In this document: piece after piece, positions 10,229-19,444 of the stretch
How the letters are laid out: every line of letters begins with the position of its first letter
How positions within the stretch are numbered: position 1 is the stretch's first letter
Source: Turbatrix aceti
Taxonomy: Eukaryota; Nematoda; Chromadorea; Rhabditida; Panagrolaimidae
DNA: 64,000 nucleotides
Assembly (NCBI GenBank): GCA_963969345.1
Contig: OZ017770.1
Location: 9,247,246-9,311,245, forward strand
Direction of reading: 5' to 3'
Position numbers and translations under genes: made by a program
Notes under the pieces: model-generated
The model's input: the letters and a program-made list of their open reading frames with translations, nothing else
Told to the model about the DNA's origin: nothing
The model's database searches: none

Positions 10229-11579
10229 ATGGATTCTCAGGTTGGTATTTTTTATATTTCTTTTGTTACAATGTCAGACAAAAAAGCAAATAGTAACATT
10301 TCTTTGTTTCTTTTACTCAGAATTAGGAAAATTTGAGATAAAACTTTTCAAAAAACTGAAAAGGTCATTTTTTTCAAGTGTAATTTTGAAAAAAATGACA
10401 TTGCAGAATTTGACAATTTGAGTTTGAGGTATTTTTTTAAACATAAAATTAATAAATATTTTGTAACAGGAATCTTGAAACCATGATGATTTTCATGACG
10501 ATTGTAACGCAACGCACCACGATGAACAAGCTTTATTCCCGATATCTGGGTTTTGACAAAGTCAATTTTTTTTTTAATTTTATATGTTTTGATTCTTTTG
10601 ATTTTTGTATTAATCGCACGAATTTTGGTAGATTTTTGTATGATTGTGTTAAAAAATTTACCTAACTGAACAACTCTTGGAGAACAAACGAAATTTTATG
10701 CATGGCTGCCAATTTGAATCAAAATGTGATTCTTGAAATTTTATAAAACTGTTCTGTTTACATTCTAAATATTTTTTTACCCCAAAAACCTCAATACTTT
10801 TTTCAACTACAAAAGCGTTGACAAATTTTTGTAAAATTTTAGTTGCAAAAATTTTAGTAAAGCACCTTCGTATTTGATTTGTATTTTGCAGATAGATTCA
10901 GATGTCGAAATCTTGGACGTTCGGCCCATTGCACTTCCTGTCAAGTTTTTCCTACCGCCCAATGTGGCCTGGATGCTCAACCAGTGCTGTAAACACGGAT
11001 TGAAGTTTATAACACAGACTGACATCGTTCAGGAAAAATACGCAATTTCTCTATCTTCTGTCGTACCTCGTACACTCGTGAGAATGAGTGGAGACGGACA
11101 CTGCGGATACCGCGCTCTCGCATACTGTGTGACGGGTCTTCAAGATTCGCACAGTAAAATCAGGTCCCTCGTCTGCGACTTCATCGAAGACATACGGTAC
11201 CAAGGGACATCAAACCGGTTTTCGGTCGAAAAAAATGGTTTGTCATATTGACGACAATGACTGTTTATCACCTTCAAACAAACTTGTTTTAGTCCTTAAG
11301 GTTCTTAACGTGCGATATCCCGGCGTCATTCAGGGGGTCAAGAGGCATCGTCAAGTAGTAGGCAAGCAACCATCTGACAAGTCTATTTGGCTTCAGACAG
11401 GTCATCTCTTCGTTGCTTCTCACCTGTTTGAAGCCAATATCGTCGTTTTTATCGGACTGGCAAACGGCGTTCCAAACTGGGAGTTCGTCAACCCTTTCCA
11501 GGCAGGACGACCCACCTTGATGCTTGCCAACACAAGCAATACCCACTGGAACGTGGTCACCGAGATTCATCGTTTATAA
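10229..11579 (+). CDS. OTU-family cysteine protease (deubiquitinase-like)
   Basis: Proposed exons are 10229-10240, 10892-11237 and 11293-11579, giving 214 residues. The start ATG lies 55 bases after a strong TTTTCAG acceptor (10174), suiting trans-splicing or a 5'-UTR intron; this tiny first exon is the least certain part. OTU signature: SGDGHCGYRAL with Asp72 and Cys75, a second block SIWLQTGHLFVASHLFEANI (150-169), and NTHWNVV with His204 near the C-terminus, completing a Cys-His triad. OTU proteases cleave ubiquitin or ubiquitin-like chains. Exons 2 and 3 lie in different frames: either a 55-base intron (ATG|GTTTGT to TTTTAG, phase 1, as modelled) or a one-base slip in the A7 run at 11229-11235. 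This OTU type, with a CGYRAL-CVTG core, is often carried by mobile elements. A diverged relative lies at 41035-41862. Confidence 0.8.
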
Positions 11580-11717
11580 GGGGTTCTGGAAAAGGGTTCT
11601 TTACACGTGTGCTTGTTTTTCAACCTTTCCTGATTTAGTTGTCCTTCGTTCGGTTTCTGGGGTTTTTTTGAATTTTTTTTTGTTTTGTAAATAATTTTCA
11701 GTATACATTTTTTCCCC

Positions 11718-11723
11718 AATAAA
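11718..11723 (+). terminator. Poly(A) signal of the OTU gene
   Basis: A canonical AATAAA about 140 bases after the TAA stop of the OTU gene, in T-rich sequence. Confidence 0.6.
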
Positions 11724-11991
11724 TTTCGTGCTTTTTCTTTGAATGGTTTTGACTGCATATGCTTTGCTTACATTTTACATACATTTCAATGTTCAAAAAC
11801 ATTTGCTGTTTGATACTTTCCGTCTTACTGGTTTTGTGGCACAAAAAAGGTAAGAAAAGTCCCGTAGAGACAAATGCTGGGAATATAAAGCTTTGAATGC
11901 GTTGATTAAAAATAGCCGTTTAATATCGGACGGAATTGAAAAGTCTAGAGAATAAAAAAAATTGTATCTAAGTGATTTGGTTGAAAACAAG

Positions 11992-12278
11992 TAAAGTAAC
12001 CCCAGTTCCTTACCCCTCGATCTCACAGATACACGCGTCAAATATAGCTTTTATTGAGAAACACAAAAACAACAACAAAATGTATGCACATCAAAAAGCG
12101 GCTCCTGCAGGCCCGTACCTACCTCCTTTTATGCCGTTGCCTTATTGGCAACTGCAGTGGCTTTTAGGAGCCAGACAGGCACTGCAGGGTGTGGCTGGGG
12201 CCTTTTCGGCGCAGGTTGTAAAATTATAAACATAGTTTTACAACCAGCTCCCAAATTAGACATCACCCTGACACGTCA
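11992..12278 (-). mobile_element. LTR of a small retroelement (element 2)
   Basis: This 287-bp unit is the diverged homologue of the LTRs of the element at 12450-13537: same length (287 versus 288), same edges (TAAAG on the left, ACACGTCA where the others have CCACAACA), shared TGTGGCTGGGGCCTTTT and GCAGGTTGTAAAA. Read on the minus strand it starts TGACG and is directly preceded by a purine tract (12279-12290, GCGGGGAAGGG), as expected for a 3' LTR. The sequence 12279-12449 would then be the end of its internal region, cut by insertion of the next element. Confidence 0.7.
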
Positions 12279-12449
12279 CCCTTCCCCGCTTGCCTCAGGG
12301 GCGGGATTTCGTCGGTGTAGGTAAGCCTCAGCTACTAGAGATCCACAAATCGAGGCAACTAAGAAGAAGCCTGCCGAATTCTTTTCCCGGTTGGGTACAT
12401 TGAGGATGGAGGCACGGTTGTCGGTTTGAGTAAAAAATAGTATATATCT

Positions 12450-13537
12450 TAAAGTATTCACCGGTTCTATCCTTTAGATCCCACAGACACACGAGTACCA
12501 ATAACTTTTATTCAACGATTAAGCAACAACAAAATATAAATTAGCTCTCGGGAGCCAGCCGGGCGCGGAAGGTGTGGCTGGGGCCTTTTTAGCCGCAGGT
12601 TGTAAAACTATACAGTTTTACAACCTGCTTCTAAACGAGGCAGATCACCAAAACCACAACACCCTTCCGGCGCTCGGGGGAACTAATGATAGGGGGCCAG
12701 CGTGGGGGTGGGCACGTCTTCTGTGGGGACAAGCTTGAGGTTGTCCACGTCGGCGCGGGTCCTATCCACCATAAAGAACGCCGACGGGTTGGGGCGGAAC
12801 AATGGGGTTTTGAGGAGGTCAGCGTGTTGCCGCAGTTCAAAGAATTGCGTCTCCTTACTGACCATGCTCAGAAGACGGGGAAAAGTGATATCAAAGATTG
12901 CCAGTGTCGTTGCGGTAATGAGCCGTGCCTTGATAGATGTCTGATTCAGAAGCTCGCGTGCTAGCAGCGTTGGATTGGCTGCGGCAAGGGCTACTGTTGC
13001 ATCTGACATGGCTTCGAGTCCGTCGCAAACGTGACGTAGTGCGGACGTGAAAAAATTCTTCGCTACGTCATCAGCATTTCTCTGCAGCGCTGTTAGCTGC
13101 GCGGCGAGTTGGTTGCTGTGAACTATGCCAACATTGCTGATTTCTGGAGCTTGACGTTTTCTCTTTACTGCCGATGATCTCTGTGCTTGAGCATGAATCC
13201 ACGTTTGTTCGGTAATTGCGTAGCCTTGTTCCCGGGTCGTGGCACCAATTAAAGTATTCACCGGTTCTATCCTTTAGATCCCACAGACACACGAGTACCA
13301 ATAACTAATAAGTGGTCAACGATTAAACAACAACAAAATATAGATTAGCTAATAAGTGGTCCCCGCTGGCTTCCCTCACCTCCCTTTTATGCAGTCGCCT
13401 TATCGGCGACTGCACGGAGGCTCTCGGGAGCCAGCCGGGCGCAGAAGGTGTGGCTGGGGCCTTTTTAGGCGCAGGTTGTAAAACTATACAGTTTTACAAC
13501 CTGCTTCTAAACGAGGCAGATCACCAAAACCACAACA
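12450..13537 (-). mobile_element. Short LTR retrotransposon with target-site duplication (element 1)
   Basis: A 1,088-bp element on the minus strand. The 5' LTR is 13537-13250 (288 bp, starts TGTTGTGG) and the 3' LTR is 12661-12450 (212 bp, carrying a 76-bp internal deletion). A five-base duplication, TATCT, lies at 12445-12449 and 13538-13542. Two bases inside the 5' LTR is a primer-binding site (13247-13228) reading TGGTGCCACGACCCGGGAAC, the complement of a tRNA 3' end with CCA. A polypurine tract CCGGAAGGG (12670-12662) abuts the 3' LTR. The internal region is only about 590 bp, so it lacks protease, reverse transcriptase and integrase and must be non-autonomous. Confidence 0.92.
12683..13228 (-). 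CDS. Internal ORF of the short LTR retrotransposon
   Basis: An open frame runs from the 5' LTR edge to a stop at 12683 (about 190 codons), filling nearly all the internal region between primer-binding site and polypurine tract. There is no ATG near the beginning, so the start is undetermined; translation from an upstream or non-AUG codon, or fusion to a spliced leader exon, is possible. The product is rich in Ala, Thr and Leu with a basic patch (KRKRQ) near the N-terminus and a helical middle. I do not recognise a capsid, nucleocapsid zinc knuckle, protease or RT motif. It may be a diverged gag or a captured host segment. Confidence 0.4.
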   Translation of the reverse strand, partial: QGYAITEQTWIHAQAQRSSAVKRKRQAPEISNVGIVHSNQLAAQLTALQRNADDVAKNFFTSALRHVCDGLEAMSDATVALAAANPTLLARELLNQTSIKARLITATTLAIFDITFPRLLSMVSKETQFFELRQHADLLKTPLFRPNPSAFFMVDRTRADVDNLKLVPTEDVPTPTLAPYH

Positions 13538-13542
13538 TATCT

Positions 13543-14585
13543 CGAGAAACTAACGACAACAGATCGGGAAAACTGCATCCAAAAATGTCTCGGATGCTCA
13601 GGGTGCCACAGGTGGTTCATAAAATGAGAGAGGGAGGGTTCATGGGGTTGCGTAGTTTCCATCGTCCTTTTCAATATCATATTTATACTAACAGTCGAAT
13701 ATATATAACATACATACTATATGGTTGGACCGGGAGTGGCGCAAGATGAAAAAGTGATGTGATCTGAGATGGAAAGGTATTTATATAGTATAAATTGAGG
13801 GCGTGGTGATTTGTCTCATAACCACAGTGGCGTTTTACAGCCTTTTCAGGTCGTTGCGATAAGCTTTGTGTTCTTTGCGGTTTATTTTGTCGATAACGAC
13901 GTATATCGCTGTTCCTTGTGTCTTCTCGTGCATCTAATGTTTGCCAAGCGAATCTCTCTGACAAACAATAGCACCTGTTGTACAGTCGGCGCTTACCATT
14001 TTTTTCGTTATCTCCGCTAACCATTTTTTAGTAGGTCTTCTGCCCACAATGAAAGCTTGTAATTCATCAAATGGTGGAACATTATCTCGCTTGTGGCCAG
14101 GCCGATCAAAAGAAACAGTGAGCAAGACGATGGAATTTCCGAATCAAAATTGAAGTAAGTCCATATCGCTATAGATTACGTTCTGGACAAGGTGAAAACT
14201 TGGTGGACGTATCAGGGGTCAAGTAAACCATAAAAAAAATTAAAAATTAGGTAAAAACATTGAAAAACAAGGCAACACAAAACATATTATTCAAATGAAT
14301 TTTACAGAATGCCTCGATAACAATAACAGTTGTAAAAAATTATTTTAAACAATAATAAATACACATTTCAAGATACATACGTAGCTGATTGATGTTCCCT
14401 TTTTATTTTGATGAATAAATACATATAGTTTTGATCGTGACTTTATCAGATAAACAACTCTCTGGCAAAGCACAAAGCAAGGTGCAAAGTTCAAGCAGAA
14501 CAACTGAAGGTCAATAGCGCATAAACAAGCAGGCAGACATTGACAAAAACAAGATAAACGACGTGATAGCTGTCTCTTTTTTTGT
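13543..14585. other. Intergenic stretch, possible remains of element 2
   Basis: No convincing gene. 13543 onward may be the rest of the internal region of element 2 interrupted by element 1, but I find no second LTR for it. A minus-strand frame at 14126-14010 reads with coding character and ends at ATG|GTAAGC, but it has no start codon and no acceptor and has an in-frame stop just upstream, so it is at best a fragment. Confidence 0.4.
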
Positions 14586-14738
14586 TTAGAGGCCGTTAAC
14601 AATGGCAGTGACAGCGGTGTTGACTGCAGAGAGGGGCTGGTGGAAAGGCTGTTGAGCCCGGTCGATCGTTAGCAGCGAGGGCTTATTCATTTGTATATTT
14701 TTGCTCTCACGGAAATTAGCCGTGGCTTGTTGAATCAG
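14586..14738 (-). CDS. Possible last exon of an unidentified minus-strand gene
   Basis: A 51-codon frame opens directly after a minus-strand AAG acceptor and ends in TAA. It encodes 50 residues beginning LIQQATANFRESKN and ending AVTAIVNGL, with balanced composition and higher GC than its flanks. The acceptor has a T-rich tract but ends AAAG rather than TTCAG. I find no upstream exon. It could be the end of a small gene or chance. I recognise no family. Confidence 0.25.
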   Translation of the reverse strand: MIQQATANFRESKNIQMNKPSLLTIDRAQQPFHQPLSAVNTAVTAIVNGL

Positions 14739-15019
14739 CTTTAAAAAAATTTTTTGATTAAGGTACGCAGGTAAAAACCCTGATTTTTTAAATTTTCGGC
14801 TTGATGTTTTTTTCTATGGTATAAATAATTCATTTATTTCAATATTTTTTTTTGTTTTTTTTTGAAAGCGCAGCGCTAAATTTGAACTACCTTTTTATCA
14901 TGAATTAATTAATTAATGACACAACAGAAATTAGAAATTAGTAAAAGTGGCAACAATTATAAAAAATGGGCGCGCATTATTTTTCAAGCACCACTTAAAT
15001 AAATAGTTTTGTTTCAGAA

Positions 15020-15496
15020 ATGCGAGTGCTTGTCTTCATCGCTGTCCTAATCACCGTCGCTCACGGTCTTCTCGGCCGTACCCAGTCTTCGGGTGCACGA
15101 GGCACTCTTATGTGCAACAACGCACCAGCCACCGGCGTTACCGTCAAACTCTTCGACGACGATCACGGCGTGGATACTGATGATCTTATGGGCTCCACTA
15201 AGACCGACCGCAGTGGCAAATTCCAGGTGTCAGGTCATACCGACGAGTTCACTCCCATTGACCCTAAGCTCAACGTGAGTTTTCTTCTACGCATTGTGAA
15301 TTGGCTTTAACGTCACAATCCTTTTCAGATTTACCACGACTGCAACGATGGCATCAAGCCCTGCCAGCGCAAGGTCACGATCAAGATTCCTGACCGCTAC
15401 ATCACAAGCGGCAAGGTTGCCAAGACGTTCTACGAGGCGGGTACCATCCAACTAGCCGGCAAGTTCCCTGGCGAAACCCGCGACTGCATTCACTAA
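15020..15496 (+). CDS. Transthyretin-like (TTL) secreted protein
   Basis: Two exons, 15020-15274 and 15329-15496, separated by a 54-base phase-0 intron (GTGAGT to TTTTCAG), encode 140 residues. A signal peptide (MRVLVFIAVLITVAHG) is followed by the TTL beta-sandwich: RGTLMCNNAPATGVTVKLFD, then DTDDLMGSTKTDRSGKFQVSG, with Cys32, Cys90, Cys97 and Cys138 in the usual nematode positions (HDCNDGIKPC and DCIH). Length is typical for the family. The start is set by a TTTCAG acceptor only two bases before ATG, typical of spliced-leader acceptance. TTL proteins are secreted and nematode-specific; some bridge phosphatidylserine or act at host interfaces, but most have unknown ligands. GC-rich synonymous codons contrast with its neighbours and suggest strong expression. 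A poly(A) signal follows. Confidence 0.95.
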
Positions 15497-15545
15497 CTCA
15501 CGTTTCTTGTTTCTCGTTTTGCCTGAATGTCTGTCATTTTGCCTC

Positions 15546-15551
15546 AATAAA
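15546..15551 (+). terminator. Poly(A) signal of the TTL gene
   Basis: AATAAA 50 bases after the TTL stop codon, followed within about 15 bases by an A-rich run. Confidence 0.75.
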
Positions 15552-15939
15552 TTTTTTAAACAAAAAAAAAGTTGGAACAACCTTATTTTGTACTGCTCAA
15601 TATTTAATTTTTCATTCAGTGTTCTTAATAAATTTTTTTTGTCTGCTGTTGTATTTCTTGTCAAAGAAATATAATGTAGCAGAAACTTTTTGACAAAAAA
15701 AATAAAAAAAAGGTTATAAAAACTTATTATTCAATTACAGGAAGCCTTCAGATTGTGATATTTATTTAAGTTCGATAAACCAATAGTTTTTGCGTTTTGC
15801 TCTTGCTGCTCGTTTTTTTTTTCATTTTGCTCAATTAAACATGACATTGCCGGCTTGCGAGCGCTTCTTCGTAGATCCAAGCCACTTTGTAGAAGTTCGT
15901 TAATCAGTACTCATAACATCCCAACAAACGTGATGATAT

Positions 15940-16150
15940 CGCTGATCCTAGACTATGACTACGACGACATCGCCTATCACAACCAGGACAAGAGCTTGCC
16001 CCGCGTAACCTGCCGGCGGCTAGAATGACGACTTTGCGTCATCAGATTGGTCTCTGCAGCCGGCGCAGCCTTCCACGTGGCAGCGCATCTTCTTTGCTTC
16101 ACGCTCGTGGCGCGCTCGCTAGTCCCATAGTCCTGGCACCAGTCATTCGC
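15940..16150. repeat. Dispersed repeat family R3, copy 1
   Basis: The reverse complement matches 25080-25330 (shared blocks: GCCACGAGCG, GCAGCCACG-like, CTGATGAC followed by AAAGTCGTCATTC). A third partial copy, in this orientation, lies at 22380-22440. A 62-codon frame (16025-16213) is an accident of the repeat. Confidence 0.65.
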
Positions 16151-16367
16151 ATCAATAACGTGAAATTGAAGACAGCGCTAACATATTTTAATTTTACCTC
16201 AGTGTTTGAATGAGTAAGCTTTGATCATTGCTAACGTTTGAAGCGGCAACAAATTTTTCCCTTAAACAGTAAATTCAATATATGTATGCATGCGCATCAA
16301 TTCATAAACAAAATTTATAATTCAGCACTGCAATAACTTCAACAAAAGGACAAAGGAGAAAATACCG

Positions 16368-18109
16368 TCAATCAAGAACAACGATGTCGTCATCAGACGA
16401 AGTCATTTTGATTTCCTCGGCGTGGTTTTCGGAATGCTGATACTCACGAATGGAAATGTAATGCAGGACATCGGCTTCGAAGAAGGGCACGCCGATCATC
16501 GTGGTAAACAGACAGGATGGCATGACGAGATTCAGAGCGCCTTTTTCCATCCATTCGTGGTCATTCTGGAAAGTGTCTTTGATCGACGACACGGCGCAGA
16601 TTCCAACCAGCTGTTCTCTGCCCATTTTCTTTATGAGGTCGCGGAGATTGGTGAACGGCATATTTGACATAGGATTGTCTTCGGGGTAGAGCATGGCGTG
16701 CTTGCTGCGAAAACGTACGCCGGTTTCGGGAGCATTGACACAAATTGTGTCAAAGATAGCAAAACTGACACCGGGGGATTTCAAAAAAATTGAAACGAAG
16801 CGAAGCAAAATATCGGTGTCGACGTTACTGTGCTTCGCTAGAAGATCAATATGCACACCATGGCATTCGATTTCCTTGACGCCTTCGTTATGTTCGAAGC
16901 GCGGAAAGAGACGGGATGGTAGAATTTTTCCGTCATAATTGACGTCAACCAGTCGCGTGTTCGCCACATTTTGGCCAGGAATAGTGAACGGCGGAATTGG
17001 CTTCGTGCTGAAAAAGATCAACAAACAGCTTAATTTCATTTCAGAAATAAAACTCACCCCGGTCTGAACGAACATGTTATTACCATATAAGGCATAACAC
17101 ATCTGAGCCTTTCCGCGGCCTTTTCTTCAACCTTGACGACTTCGCGGCGATCTTGAAAAAAAGCCTGTAACGCACGGAGTTAAGTTGAAAAAAACAAACA
17201 AAAAGATATGTTGGTTACCATGTTTTTCAGATACCGCATCGCCGAATTGCCGTAACCTTGAGGCCGAAAGACGATCAAGTTTTTCATTTGGTCTGACGGC
17301 TTCTGGTCACGGGGCCACGCATCGAGACTTTCGACAACCTTGGGCGGTGTGCAAACTGCTCGGCACATCAGCACACGCAGTGGAACATCAGGAAGTTCGT
17401 GTCCAAAAACAAGACCATCGAGGCACTTAGTAAAAAAAGCTCCTAAAAATAATTTTGAGTTTTACTACATATGTATGTAGTAGGTAAAAAACAAGCTCTT
17501 TCAACAAAAATTGACTATTTTTTGTAAAAAATAAAAAAAAAGTAAAATAAAAAATGTTTTTTAGACAAAATATAAATATTTTCTAAATTTTGGCTCAAAA
17601 AATGAAGCTTTTCAACCAAAACTAACCTTTCTGTGACACGGTGTGATCGATTATTGACAGATTTCCGTAGGGAACGCCATACGCAAAGACTGAATCCTCA
17701 AAGATGGGGTCGTAGCCAGGGAGTAGATAGAACACCATCTGAGTGATAGTGTCAGGGTGAAATCGCTTGAAGTAAACGAGGCTATCATCAAAAGATTTTT
17801 TCAATTCATCATTCACGCATTTCTTCAGATCATGAAGCACGAAACGCGAAAAGGCCGATTTACTGTTGAAAAAAGTTGGCAGTTGGCTGTTGAAGCTGTT
17901 TAAGAGTACATGTTGTCCTTCATCGACAACGCCAAGGGAATATAAGGGATTCTTTTGCATGGCAAGAACAGGAGGAACTTTGAAGGTGGTGTTGTGAAAG
18001 CCACTAAAAAGAAAAAAAAGGAAAAATGAACTTCAAAAAAAGCAAGCAAAAAAACTCACCACAAATCGACATCATCACAGCTTGCGGGATTACGATCTTC
18101 CGCTTCCAT
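16368..18109 (-). CDS. Unidentified 465-residue protein with C-terminal SUMO-interaction-like motif
   Basis: Five exons, 18109-18060, 18003-17627, 17442-17219, 17164-17058 and 17007-16368, join cleanly (phases 2, 1, 0, 2) with GT-AG introns of 51-184 bases. The ATG follows a GC-richer leader. I do not recognise the family. The protein has no signal peptide or membrane helix; it mixes helical and strand-like segments, with an aromatic-rich part around PGYDPIFEDSVFAYGVPYGN and a Pro-rich linker PGTKPIPPFTIPG near the middle. The last residues, SSDDDIVVLD, combine an acidic-serine stretch with a hydrophobic VVL core, the form of a SUMO-interacting motif, hinting at a nuclear role; that is inference. 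Consistent splicing and codon character over 1.7 kb make it a real gene. It converges tail-to-tail on the TTL gene. Confidence 0.85.
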
Positions 18110-18620
18110 TGTCCGAGATGTGAACCACTGAGACACCGGAAGATGTGGCAGGAGGTCCGAGGCGAAAAGTTTGCACAATCTACAAAAAGTAGAATCCAAA
18201 GGTTCTCTGCACGAAAAGATAATAAAAAACACCCGGATAATGTAAAACCAATGAATAACATCAAAAATTTATTCGCAAAAAAGATCGTTTCACAAATAGT
18301 GCTTTACTATGTATGTTAATTTTTACAATACTAACACATTCGATAAACGCGGATAACACAAAAGTTGGTCAATTACGATTTACAAATGCAAACAAACCCA
18401 TAAAACGTTGAAAAAAATTATGGAGTGTTTTTTTGCAAGAAAGACGGGTTTTATAAAAACTCAAGCAAATAAGAGTATAAAACAAAGTGATATTATGGGG
18501 CAGTGATTGACATGTGAGGAACAATCGCTCACATGAACTTCGGTGAACCACAGTCCAAATCAAAATCAAAAATAATTATACAAATTAATAAATATGGTCA
18601 ACCTTCAGCTAAGACACGAG
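18110..18620. other. Upstream region of the 465-residue gene
   Basis: Contains the presumed promoter and leader of the minus-strand gene. I see no further exon with confidence and no repeat. AT content rises sharply beyond 18230. Confidence 0.5.
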
Positions 18621-18628
18621 ATTTGGTC

Positions 18629-18990
18629 CAGTGTAACGCAAACCGAAAATATTGCCTTCGCCTTTGCCTCCAAAGACGAAGGCAAAGGCGATGAAGGCGC
18701 ATCCGGAGACGGAGGCGATCAGAGGCTCCTTTGGTGACAATTCTCTAATTTTCTATTACAAAATCACAGCAGAAAGCAAAATAAGGATAAAAATGCAATT
18801 TTAATTTTATTAAATAAAGTGGTACGCTTTTTGTTGATTATTTTTGGTCAGAATTTAAAGTCATCCAAAATTTTTGTCCCAAATTGTAAAGCCAGACTAA
18901 GCTCTGAAGGCGATGTAGGCAGAGGCAATTGGAGGTGATCAATCTAAAGGCGCCTCTGAAGGCGATGAAAACAAAGGTGATGTTACACTG
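18629..18990. mobile_element. hAT-type MITE with 8-bp target duplication
   Basis: Terminal inverted repeats CAGTGTAAC (18629-18637) and GTTACACTG (18982-18990) are flanked by an exact 8-bp duplication, ATTTGGTC (18621-18628 and 18991-18998). Eight-base duplications and CAG-initial termini are the mark of hAT transposons. The 362-bp interior has no transposase; it contains a strong hairpin of GCCTTCGCCTTTGCCT with its complement (18654-18690) and GGCGAT-rich simple sequence near both ends. Confidence 0.92.
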
Positions 18991-19048
18991 ATTTGGTCGC
19001 GACAGGTAAAGAAAAGTCATTGCGATAAATTCAAGCATATTACACAAC

Positions 19049-19444
19049 CAGTGTTCCGCTCTGGCCAAAATCGACTCTCGACTCTGACTCAGAGTCGAGA
19101 GTCGAGAGTCGAAAGAGTCGACTCTTTCGACTCCGACTCCCAGAATCGACTCTTTGACTCCGAGTTAAAATAGGTTCACAAAAAATGCATCAATAAAAGC
19201 CTAAAACTGCGTGCTTTCATCTTTAACGAGTTTTTATTTTACAAAATCAAACATTTGGCATCAAAAATGGCTATAAAAGTGTATTTTTTTCAAAAAATTT
19301 TCATCAAAGAGTCGACTCCAAAGAGTCAAAAGGTCATTTTGTAAAAATCGACTCTCGACTCTCGACTCTGACTCTGACTCCCGACTTTCAGAGTCAGAGT
19401 CAGAGTCAAAGAGTCGACTCTGAGTCGGAGTCAGCGGAACACTG
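19049..19444. mobile_element. Palindromic GAGTCG-repeat element with 12-bp terminal inverted repeats
   Basis: The ends are perfect inverted copies, CAGTGTTCCGCT (19049-19060) and AGCGGAACACTG (19433-19444). Inside, runs of GACTCT and GAGTCG hexamers of both polarities flank a unique AT-rich core, so the whole 396 bp could fold into long stems. CAGTGT termini again suggest hAT mobilisation, but the flanking eight bases do not match, so no target duplication is visible. Confidence 0.75.

Noticed and set aside
14010..14126. Minus-strand frame containing FDRPGHKRDNVPPFDELQ, ending at a GTAAGC donor
   Set aside because: Coding-like, but there is no start codon or acceptor and a stop lies directly upstream; no family recognised.
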